Positions 1 to 4,017 of a stretch of DNA of 5,418 nucleotides are shown piece after piece (position 1 is the stretch's first letter; every line of letters starts with the position of its first letter). The stretch lies in NCBI GenBank assembly GCA_030691585.1, contig JAUYEC010000009.1, positions 1 through 5,418 on the forward strand, given 5' to 3'. The translations under genes were made by a program, and so were the position numbers. Under the pieces are notes generated by a model. It was not told the origin of the DNA and searched no databases. It saw only the letters and a list, made by a program, of their open reading frames with translations. Origin of the DNA: Candidatus Omnitrophota bacterium (GTDB taxonomy: Bacteria; Omnitrophota; Gorgyraeia; Gygaellales; Profunditerraquicolaceae).

Positions 1-257
1 ATATTATAGCCGGGCTCATCGCCCTGCGTAAGGAATATAAAGGTAAGATTTGGCTTGAAGTGATGGTAGTTTCCGGCGTAAATGATGACCTGCGCCATAT
101 CAGGAAGCTTCAAGAGTATGTTGAGCTCATCCGGCCGGATAAGATCCAGTTAAATTCCCCGGTGCGCGCCACAGCCGTGGAAGGCGTCTCGTCAGCGGAT
201 AAAAGGAAGCTTGAGAAGATAAAAGAAATCTTAGGCGACAGGGCGGAAATAATATAA
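1..257 (+). CDS. Radical SAM protein, COG0731-like, C-terminal fragment
   Basis: The gene is already open at the window's left edge. Its frame starts at base 3 and runs 84 codons to TAA at 255-257. An internal GTG or ATG near base 60 could be mistaken for a start, but the frame is open upstream and encodes family-like residues (IIAGLIALRKEY, then KIWLEVMVV). The pattern of a strand ending in LEVMVVSGVND, then a helix, then IRPDKIQLNSPVR and a final short helix resembles the end of the radical SAM barrel in the COG0731 group (wyosine synthase-like radical SAM proteins found in bacteria without wyosine). The SAM-binding CxxxCxxC motif would be upstream, outside the window, so the chemistry cannot be judged. 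The substrate of the bacterial members is unknown to me. Family assignment rests on remembered motifs and is fairly confident at superfamily level only. Confidence 0.7.
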   Translation, partial: IIAGLIALRKEYKGKIWLEVMVVSGVNDDLRHIRKLQEYVELIRPDKIQLNSPVRATAVEGVSSADKRKLEKIKEILGDRAEII

Positions 258-264
258 CTTTTTC

Positions 265-295
265 TGTAGGGACAGGTTTGAAACCTGTCCCTACA
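265..295. repeat. Near-perfect 31-bp palindrome with GGGACAG core
   Basis: The left arm TGTAGGGACAGGTTT (265-279) and right arm AAACCTGTCCCTACA (281-295) are exact reverse complements of 15 bp around a single G. It starts 7 bases after the stop of the radical SAM gene. No T run follows on either strand, so it is not a classical intrinsic terminator, although the RNA hairpin could protect the 3' end of the upstream message. The core GGGACAG with an adjoining T run recurs in the hairpin at 2020-2057. Palindromes of this look are dispersed in many environmental bacterial genomes and resemble REP elements mobilised by IS200-like (RAYT) transposases. No such transposase is visible in this window. 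Confidence 0.85.
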
Positions 296-324
296 ATGTT
301 TCCGAATGTGGGGATTTTCAGTGA

Positions 325-341
325 CGCGCCCATAGCTCAAT
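325..341 (+). pseudogene. tRNA-Arg 5'-end fragment (17-nt copy)
   Basis: The 17 bases at 325-341 (CGCGCCCATAGCTCAAT) are identical to 386-402, which cover one flanking base plus the acceptor strand and first half of the D arm of the intact tRNA-Arg. After 341 the match stops and an unrelated stem-loop begins (ATCCCGC at 340-346 pairing with GCGGGAT at 357-363, loop of 10). There is no anticodon arm or T arm, so this cannot be a tRNA. It may be a decayed tandem copy or a recombination scar; the short length leaves room for either. Confidence 0.6.
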
Positions 342-386
342 CCCGCCTAGATCGTTGCGGGATTTCGCTACCACCAAAAAGATTGC

Positions 387-460
387 GCGCCCATAGCTCA
401 ATTGGATAGAGCATCTGCCTTCGGAGCAGAGGGTTGGAGGTTCGATTCCTCCTGGGCGCA
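387..460 (+). tRNA. tRNA-Arg (anticodon UCG)
   Basis: A complete cloverleaf can be drawn by hand. The acceptor strand GCGCCCA (387-393) pairs fully with TGGGCGC (453-459), and the discriminator is A460. The D stem is GCTC/GAGC. The anticodon stem TCTGC/GCAGA encloses the loop CTTCGGA, giving anticodon TCG, which reads CGA and, depending on wobble, CGG arginine codons. The T stem GGAGG/CCTCC encloses TTCGATT. The 3' CCA is not encoded, unlike in the tRNA-Lys of this window, so it would have to be added enzymatically. Two partial relatives lie close by on either side (325-341 and 518-564). Confidence 0.96.
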
Positions 461-463
461 TAG

Positions 464-515
464 TCCTCCGAAGCTCGTCATATCTACTACTTGTCTATCA
501 AAGGGCGTAGGAGGA
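464..515 (+). repeat. 52-bp dispersed repeat, copy 1
   Basis: This matches 3954-4005 over the same length without gaps. The first 11 bases (TCCTCCGAAGC) and last 24 bases are identical, while 10 of the middle 17 match, giving 45 of 52. The two ends are imperfect inverted repeats: TCCTCC at the left and GGAGGA at the right are exact complements, and the next five bases match only partly. Conserved ends with a variable centre suggest a mobile or structurally selected element. This copy begins 3 bases after tRNA-Arg and ends 2 bases before the surviving 3' half of another tRNA-Arg, as if it had replaced that tRNA's 5' half. Confidence 0.8.
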
Positions 516-517
516 CG

Positions 518-564
518 CTAGCCTTCGGAGCTAGGCGTTGGCCGTTCGACTCGGCCCAGGCGCA
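518..564 (+). pseudogene. tRNA-Arg (UCG) 3' half, 5' half missing
   Basis: Bases 518-564 contain an intact anticodon arm (CTAGC, loop CTTCGGA, GCTAG), a five-base variable region GCGTT, a complete T arm (GGCCG, loop TTCGACT, CGGCC) and the acceptor 3' strand CAGGCGC plus discriminator A564. The anticodon is TCG, the same as the intact gene. Stem sequences differ from that gene but remain fully paired, so the fragment derives from a once functional, diverged tRNA-Arg rather than a recent copy. No D arm or acceptor 5' strand (expected GCGCCTG) is present upstream; repeat copy 1 occupies that place. The 5' fragment at 325-341 would pair at only 5 of 7 acceptor positions. Confidence 0.75.
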
Positions 565-581
565 TTTTCGCAGCACCACTC

Positions 582-648
582 GCATTTCCCCGCCGAGGAA
601 ATGCTTGCTTGGAGTTTATGCTCGCTCGCCTCGGCAAGCAAGAGCGAG
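582..648. repeat. GC-rich self-complementary block
   Basis: Several overlapping inverted repeats are packed here. GCATTTCC (582-589) pairs with GGAAATGC (597-604) around a 7-base loop. CTTGCTTG (604-611) pairs with CAAGCAAG (635-642). CTCGCT (621-626) pairs with AGCGAG (643-648). GCCGAGG (592-598) can alternatively pair with CCTCGGC (629-635). The alternatives compete, so more than one fold is possible. Apart from this block and the broken tRNA, 565-728 shows no gene or promoter I can support. Confidence 0.55.
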
Positions 649-728
649 GGGCACCATGGCCGCTCGCATAACCTACATGTTGCTCAAACGTGCCTCGTCA
701 CCCGTCACTGATCGAAACAGCTGAGAAG

Positions 729-735
729 AAGGAGG
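729..735 (+). promoter_or_regulatory. Strong Shine-Dalgarno for the 743 membrane protein
   Basis: AAGGAGG lies 7 bases before the ATG at 743, a near-ideal ribosome binding site. It fixes that start and supports the reality of an otherwise unrecognised gene. Confidence 0.8.
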
Positions 736-742
736 ATGGAAG

Positions 743-1150
743 ATGAATAAGAAGTGGGCAGAGCTTACGAAACCTATAAAATTTGAATGGAAGGTTGATT
801 CACCGAATTCGTATTGGGGATTGATTCTTTTTTCCTTCTTTTTAGGGAGTATATTGTCTGTCGTTGCTATTTTAGCCTGGAGCGTTAATTCTACAGAACC
901 ATTGGAGACAAGTAAAAATCCCGTGGTCATAGTGCTGCTTTATTCTCCTTTACTGTTTGCTTCTCTATTTTTTCTCGGTAATGCTATTATTAGTTTTTGC
1001 AGCGGCGTGGTTTACACTTTTGGTAGATGCGGAAGAATAATAAAGCGACATGAATCACCTTTTCAGTATTGGTTTTTTAGTCTCGCATATCTTTTTGTCG
1101 GAATTTACATTATTATAACTGCATTTAAGTGGAAGCCTTTGGGGCTGTAG
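743..1150 (+). CDS. Small three-helix membrane protein of unknown function
   Basis: This 135-residue protein is not a family I recognise. Its N-terminus is polar and lysine-rich (residues 1-22). Three hydrophobic stretches follow, at about residues 25-47, 60-88 and 107-127. The linker between the second and third carries basic residues (FGRCGRIIKRHE), which by the positive-inside rule suggests that loop is cytoplasmic. There is no cleavable signal peptide and no obvious catalytic motif. The strong AAGGAGG 7 bases upstream and the use of codons throughout support a real gene. It stands alone: a structured non-coding block precedes it and a separate promoter follows it, so the neighbours give no hint of function. 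Confidence 0.75.
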   Translation: MNKKWAELTKPIKFEWKVDSPNSYWGLILFSFFLGSILSVVAILAWSVNSTEPLETSKNPVVIVLLYSPLLFASLFFLGNAIISFCSGVVYTFGRCGRIIKRHESPFQYWFFSLAYLFVGIYIIITAFKWKPLGL

Positions 1151-1180
1151 TTTTAGATTAAAAAGCTCAGCAAAATAGCC

Positions 1181-1208
1181 TTCAAAAATACGGCATTTGT
1201 GGTATAAT
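1181..1208 (+). promoter_or_regulatory. Sigma70-type promoter with extended -10
   Basis: A perfect -10 hexamer TATAAT (1203-1208) is preceded by TGG (1200-1202), which forms an extended -10 element. A weak -35, TTCAAA (1181-1186, 4 of 6 matches to TTGACA), sits 16 bases upstream. Transcription should start near 1215 and leave a leader of about 40 bases before the ATG at 1255. No good Shine-Dalgarno is visible in that leader, so translation initiation may be weak. Confidence 0.65.
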
Positions 1209-1254
1209 TTATTATCTTTCTAGGCGGTATTTTGGCGGTTCAGAATAATCTACT

Positions 1255-1776
1255 ATGAAGAATTGGGAGAAAAAAGAGTTAGTCAGGGATTTGCGGGGAC
1301 AGGGTTTCAGCTATAAAGAGATAGGGCAAAAAACGCCCTTTACGATTTCAAAAAGCACTGTCAGCGATTGGTGCAAAGATATAGAGTTGACTTCGGTTCA
1401 AAAGGAAAGATTAAATGATCTTTTTAGGGATGGGAATTATAGAGGAAGGCTCGCCGGGTCAAAGGCAACACAGATGCGGCGCCAAAAAGAAGTTGATGAT
1501 ATCAAGGAAAAAGCAAGACTCGAAATAGATTCTTTGACAAGGGACAAATTAAAATTAGCCGGATTGATGTTATACTGGGCGGAAGGTAACAAGAAGCACC
1601 ACGTCGGCGTGTCTAATTCCGACCCGGAAATGATACGTTTTGTGATGAAGTGGTTTAGGGAAATATACGGTGTTCCAGACGCTAAATTCAAAGTTTATCT
1701 CAATATCCATTCTGGACAAAATGAACTTCAAATAAAAGAATTCTGGTCCGATGTAATTAAATTACCGGTGTCATAA
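1255..1776 (+). CDS. Helix-turn-helix protein, truncated by an in-frame TAA
   Basis: The 173-residue product starts at the only possible ATG, because an in-frame TAA lies at 1246-1248. Residues 6-46 look like a helix-turn-helix DNA-binding domain of the resolvase/transposase kind (GFSYKEIGQK, then SKSTVSDWCKDIELT). A basic, coiled-coil-prone linker follows (about 62-98), then a second domain with LAGLMLYWAEGNKK (101-114), VSNSDPEMIRFVMKWF (119-134) and KFKVYLNIHSG (144-154). I recall this two-domain layout from many uncharacterised proteins of uncultured bacteria. Resemblance of residues 101-111 to a LAGLIDADG motif is only suggestive. The stop falls just after LPVS, and the same frame then stays open for 50 more codons, so this is probably a nonsense mutant of a 224-codon gene. 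It has its own promoter and no operon partner. Confidence 0.7.
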   Translation: MKNWEKKELVRDLRGQGFSYKEIGQKTPFTISKSTVSDWCKDIELTSVQKERLNDLFRDGNYRGRLAGSKATQMRRQKEVDDIKEKARLEIDSLTRDKLKLAGLMLYWAEGNKKHHVGVSNSDPEMIRFVMKWFREIYGVPDAKFKVYLNIHSGQNELQIKEFWSDVIKLPVS

Positions 1777-1929
1777 TTCGGTAAAAGTTATATAAAAAAT
1801 GAAGGCACCGGTCACCGCAAAAATATTCTTTATAACGGAACTATAAAAGTGGAGATTTGTAATAAAGATCTTCTATACAGGATACTCGGCAGTATCGAAG
1901 GTGTAAGTAAAAAAAGTTTGGGCCATTAG
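1777..1929 (+). pseudogene. C-terminal remainder of the HTH gene beyond the TAA
   Basis: In the same frame as the gene at 1255, the codons after TAA (1774-1776) read FGKSYIKNEGTGHRKNILYN and continue GTIKVEICNKDLLYRILGSIEGV, ending SKKSLGH at TAG (1927-1929). No frameshift is needed; restoring one codon, for example CAA for glutamine by a single C-to-T reversal, gives an uninterrupted 224-residue protein. The segment lacks its own plausible start and is clearly protein-like. Its last ten bases overlap the tRNA-Lys gene, whose TTAGC provides the stop. Whether the ochre is read through, is a true pseudogene mutation or is an assembly error cannot be told from one sequence. Confidence 0.7.
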
Positions 1930-1995
1930 CTCATTTGGTAGAGCATCTGACTCTTAATCAGGTGGTGGCAGGTTCAAGCCCTGCATGGCCCACCA
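1920..1995 (+). tRNA. tRNA-Lys (anticodon CUU), CCA encoded
   Basis: A full cloverleaf is present. The acceptor GGGCCAT (1920-1926) pairs with ATGGCCC (1985-1991), the discriminator is A1992 and CCA is encoded at 1993-1995. The D stem is GCTC/GAGC. The anticodon stem TCTGA/TCAGG (one U-G pair) encloses CTCTTAA, giving anticodon CTT for AAG lysine codons. The T stem GCAGG/CCTGC encloses TTCAAGC. The extended frame of the HTH gene overlaps its first 10 bases. A hairpin with a T run begins 25 bases downstream and probably ends the transcript. Confidence 0.96.
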
Positions 1996-2019
1996 AATAA
2001 AGGGGGTAACTCCTGGCGC

Positions 2020-2060
2020 AAAAGGGGACAGTTTTGCAAACAAAACTGTCCCCTTTTTTT
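2020..2060 (+). terminator. Hairpin plus T run; also a GGGACAG-core palindrome
   Basis: AAAAGGGGACAGTTTTG (2020-2036) and CAAAACTGTCCCCTTTT (2041-2057) are exact 17-bp complements around a 4-base loop CAAA, and the T tract runs from 2054 to 2060. On the + strand this is a convincing intrinsic terminator for tRNA-Lys. The arms share GGGACAG with the palindrome at 265-295, so it may be a dispersed repeat that also serves as a terminator. It separates the tRNA unit from the archease-rtcB unit. Confidence 0.8.
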
Positions 2061-2067
2061 AATAATC

Positions 2068-2074
2068 AGGGAGG
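2068..2074 (+). promoter_or_regulatory. Shine-Dalgarno for archease
   Basis: AGGGAGG lies 9 bases before the ATG at 2084 and fixes the archease start. No convincing promoter is visible between the terminator-like hairpin (ending 2060) and this site, so the promoter may lie upstream of the hairpin or be of a type I do not recognise. Confidence 0.7.
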
Positions 2075-2083
2075 ATCGAAGAG

Positions 2084-2485
2084 ATGGCTAAACATTACGA
2101 AGTTATCGAACACACCGCGGACATCGGCATCAGGGTTAAAGCAAAGGATTTATCCGGGCTTTTTAAGGCCGCGGGGCTGGCTTTGTTTGAGCTTTCCGCG
2201 CAAAAACTTCCCACCAAGGACAAACAGCAGCACAAAATATCCATTGGCCAGAAAGGCGCTGATATTGAGGAGTTATTTGTCAACTGGCTCAATGAATTGC
2301 TTTCGCTCTCGGCTGCAGAGGGTGTCATTTTTGAGGACCTGCGCATAGAGAAGATGGAGAATAACGAAGTGGACGCAGTAGCCATAGGCAGTGACATAAA
2401 AAATTACAAAGTGAATACGGAAATTAAAGCCGCGACATATCACGAGTTAAAAGTTCAAAATGACAAGTCCGGCTGGACCGCATAG
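2084..2485 (+). CDS. Archease (RtcB activator), truncated by an in-frame TAG
   Basis: Archease is a small cytoplasmic protein that accelerates guanylylation and turnover of the RNA ligase RtcB. Family marks are clear: YEVIEHTADIGIRVKAKDL at the N-terminus (residues 5-23, with Asp13), a helix LFKAAGLALFEL (26-37), DIEELFVNWLNELL (60-73) and EIKAATYHELKV (113-124, with Lys115). It directly precedes rtcB, a common arrangement. The oddity is the end: translation stops after GWTA (133 residues) at TAG 2483-2485, whereas archeases normally continue for a few residues to a conserved Asp next to the C-terminus. Those residues are present after the stop. As remembered from the family, the HTAD aspartate and this C-terminal aspartate contribute to the metal site, so the truncated form is predicted to be impaired. 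Confidence 0.9.
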   Translation: MAKHYEVIEHTADIGIRVKAKDLSGLFKAAGLALFELSAQKLPTKDKQQHKISIGQKGADIEELFVNWLNELLSLSAAEGVIFEDLRIEKMENNEVDAVAIGSDIKNYKVNTEIKAATYHELKVQNDKSGWTA

Positions 2486-2503
2486 GTAATCTTTGATGTC
2501 TGA
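2486..2503 (+). pseudogene. Archease C-terminal tail VIFDV beyond the TAG
   Basis: In the archease frame the five codons after the TAG read V-I-F-D-V and are followed by TGA (2501-2503). This is the C-terminus expected for the family, with the conserved Asp as the penultimate residue. The full frame would be 139 codons including the TAG. The original stop TGA overlaps the rtcB start (ATGTCTGA, with ATG at 2496), the usual geometry of translational coupling. The TAG probably replaced a Glu or Lys codon (GAG or AAG) by one base change. Confidence 0.8.
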
Positions 2504-3947
2504 AGAACCGCTTGAAAAAATAGACGATTATCGCTGGCGCATCCCTAAGACCTATAAGCCGGGGATGCGCGTTCCGGGCATCATCTACGCCGACGAGAAA
2601 TTGCTCAAGGACATTTATCGCGACAAGGCCATTGAGCAGGTGGCCAACGTTGCATTTCTGCCTGGTATCGTCAGGGCTTCTATGGCCATGCCGGATATAC
2701 ATTGGGGCTACGGGTTCTGTATCGGCGGCGTGGCGGCCACCGACATCGAAGAGGGCGGTGTTATTTCACCCGGCGGAGTCGGTTTTGATATCAATTGCGG
2801 GATCAGGTTGGTCAGGACCGACCTGCGTCTTGAGGAGGTAAAAGACAAACTCAAGGATCTCGTCTATAGATTATTTTCTGATGTCCCGGCGGGCGTTGGT
2901 TCAAAAGGCGATATCAGAGTCAGCGCTAAAGAAGAAAAAGAGATCCTGCTCAAGGGCGCGCAGTGGGCAGTATCAAAAGGCTACGGCATCCAGGATGACC
3001 TGGAATGTACCGAGGAGAACGGCGCTATCTCCGGCGCCGACCCGGACGCGGTCTCAGACCGCGCCTACGAGCGCGGTAAGGCCCAATCCGGCACATTGGG
3101 CTCGGGCAACCATTTCCTGGAAATTCAGGTGATTGACCAGCTTTATGACGCCAAGCTTTGCGACACTTTTGGCCTGGACCAGGGCCAGGTGATGTTGATG
3201 ATCCATTCCGGTTCGCGCGGCCTGGGCTATCAGGTTTGCGACGATTACACTAGAAATATGGTGCATTGCCTGCAGAAATACAATATCAACGTGCCTGACC
3301 GCCAGCTCTCCTGCGCGCCGGTAAATTCTCTCGAGGGCCAGGCTTATTTATCGGCAATGCGTTGCGCTGCTAACTATGCCTGGGCAAACCGGCAGTGCCT
3401 GATGCATCTGGCGCGGCTTTCTTTTGAGAAAGTCTTCGGCAAGCCTTGGGAAAAACTAGGTATGCATCTAATTTATGACGTGGCGCACAACATCGCTAAA
3501 ATCGAGAAATACACCATAGACGGTAAAGAAAAAAAACTCTGCGTGCATAGGAAAGGCGCCACCCGTGCTTTCGGCCCGGGGCATCCGGCACTCCCCGAAA
3601 GATACAAGCAAACCGGTCAGCCGGTGATTATCCCCGGGGACATGGGCAGAAATTCTTACTTGTTAGTCGGAACAAAAAAAGCGGAGGAAGAGACCTTTGG
3701 CAGCACATGTCACGGTGCCGGACGCCTCAAATCGCGCACCGCAGCCATTCGGACCATTAATCAAAATACTCTATTGAAAGAACTGGAGTCTAAAGGTATA
3801 ATTGTAAAGGCCTCGGGGCGCGAGACTATCGTCGAGGAAGCGCCGGAGGCGTATAAAGATGTTAACGATGTGGTCGACGTGGTGCATAACGCCGGTATCT
3901 CCAAGCGCGTCTGCCGTATGAGACCGCTAGGTGTTATCAAGGGCTAG
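2496..3947 (+). CDS. rtcB: RNA-splicing ligase RtcB
   Basis: RtcB joins RNA 2',3'-cyclic phosphate or 3'-phosphate ends to 5'-OH ends, using GTP and Mn2+, in tRNA splicing or RNA repair. The 483-residue length is normal for the family and no intein is present. Hallmarks include GVGFDINCGIRL (95-105) with metal ligands Asp98 and Cys101, LGSGNHF (201-207) with His206, MIHSGSRGLG (235-244) with His237, DVAHNIAK (328-335) with His331, and STCHGAGRLKSR (403-414), in which His406 aligns with the histidine that is guanylylated. The C-terminus RPLGVIKG is canonical, so the TAG at 3945-3947 is a genuine stop. ATG 2496 is preferred over the adjacent TTG at 2493; only a weak AGG precedes it, consistent with coupling to archease, whose original frame overlaps the start by 8 bases. 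Confidence 0.97.
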   Translation: MSEEPLEKIDDYRWRIPKTYKPGMRVPGIIYADEKLLKDIYRDKAIEQVANVAFLPGIVRASMAMPDIHWGYGFCIGGVAATDIEEGGVISPGGVGFDINCGIRLVRTDLRLEEVKDKLKDLVYRLFSDVPAGVGSKGDIRVSAKEEKEILLKGAQWAVSKGYGIQDDLECTEENGAISGADPDAVSDRAYERGKAQSGTLGSGNHFLEIQVIDQLYDAKLCDTFGLDQGQVMLMIHSGSRGLGYQVCDDYTRNMVHCLQKYNINVPDRQLSCAPVNSLEGQAYLSAMRCAANYAWANRQCLMHLARLSFEKVFGKPWEKLGMHLIYDVAHNIAKIEKYTIDGKEKKLCVHRKGATRAFGPGHPALPERYKQTGQPVIIPGDMGRNSYLLVGTKKAEEETFGSTCHGAGRLKSRTAAIRTINQNTLLKELESKGIIVKASGRETIVEEAPEAYKDVNDVVDVVHNAGISKRVCRMRPLGVIKG

Positions 3948-3953
3948 TCGAAA

Positions 3954-4005
3954 TCCTCCGAAGCCCACCATAGCTATTATATGTCTATCAAAGGGCGTAG
4001 GAGGA
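3954..4005 (+). repeat. 52-bp dispersed repeat, copy 2
   Basis: This is the second copy of the element at 464-515, with identical ends of 11 and 24 bases and a diverged centre. It begins 6 bases after the rtcB stop and fills most of the 70-base rtcB-serS gap. Its end supplies AGGAGG (3999-4004), 13 bases before the serS ATG, in addition to a better spaced AAGG (4007-4010) just outside it. The terminal inverted repeats TCCTCC and GGAGGA could pair in RNA and hide that AGGAGG. Confidence 0.8.
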
Positions 4006-4006
4006 A

Positions 4007-4010
4007 AAGG
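4007..4010 (+). promoter_or_regulatory. Probable Shine-Dalgarno for serS
   Basis: AAGG lies 7 bases before the ATG at 4018. The stronger AGGAGG at 3999-4004 belongs to the repeat and lies 13 bases away, longer than usual. Either could act. Confidence 0.45.
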
Positions 4011-4017
4011 ATAAAAT

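Noticed and set aside
265..295. Intrinsic terminator of the radical SAM gene
   Set aside because: The hairpin is strong but no T run follows it on the + strand (ATGTTTCC), so it is listed as a repeat only.
466..473. Repeat end complementary to the tRNA-Arg anticodon loop (CTCCGAAG against CTTCGGAG at 419-426)
   Set aside because: Only 8 bases match, easily chance next to GC-rich repeats; no further pairing supports an antisense or tRNA-derived origin.
326..564. A split (trans-assembled) tRNA-Arg joined by the nearby RtcB
   Set aside because: The 5' piece lacks an anticodon half, only 5 of 7 acceptor positions would pair, and an intact tRNA-Arg with the same anticodon lies between; decay is the simpler reading.
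491..724. A 77-codon + strand open frame
   Set aside because: It runs through repeat copy 1, the tRNA-Arg 3' half and the inverted-repeat block, is arginine- and proline-rich, and has no Shine-Dalgarno; it is an artefact of structured non-coding DNA.
1857..1886. A promoter just upstream of tRNA-Lys (TTGTAA and GATACT, 18 bases apart)
   Set aside because: Both boxes match only 4 of 6 and lie inside sequence that is convincingly protein-coding; not strong enough to call.
2034..2348. A 104-codon + strand open frame in another frame over archease
   Set aside because: It begins inside the hairpin at 2020-2060 and overlaps archease out of frame; archease has the family motifs and the Shine-Dalgarno.
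2483..3947. Genome-wide reassignment of TAG to an amino acid
   Set aside because: RtcB ends with TAG precisely after its canonical C-terminus (GVIKG), so TAG acts as a stop in this window; only suppression specific to archease would remain possible.
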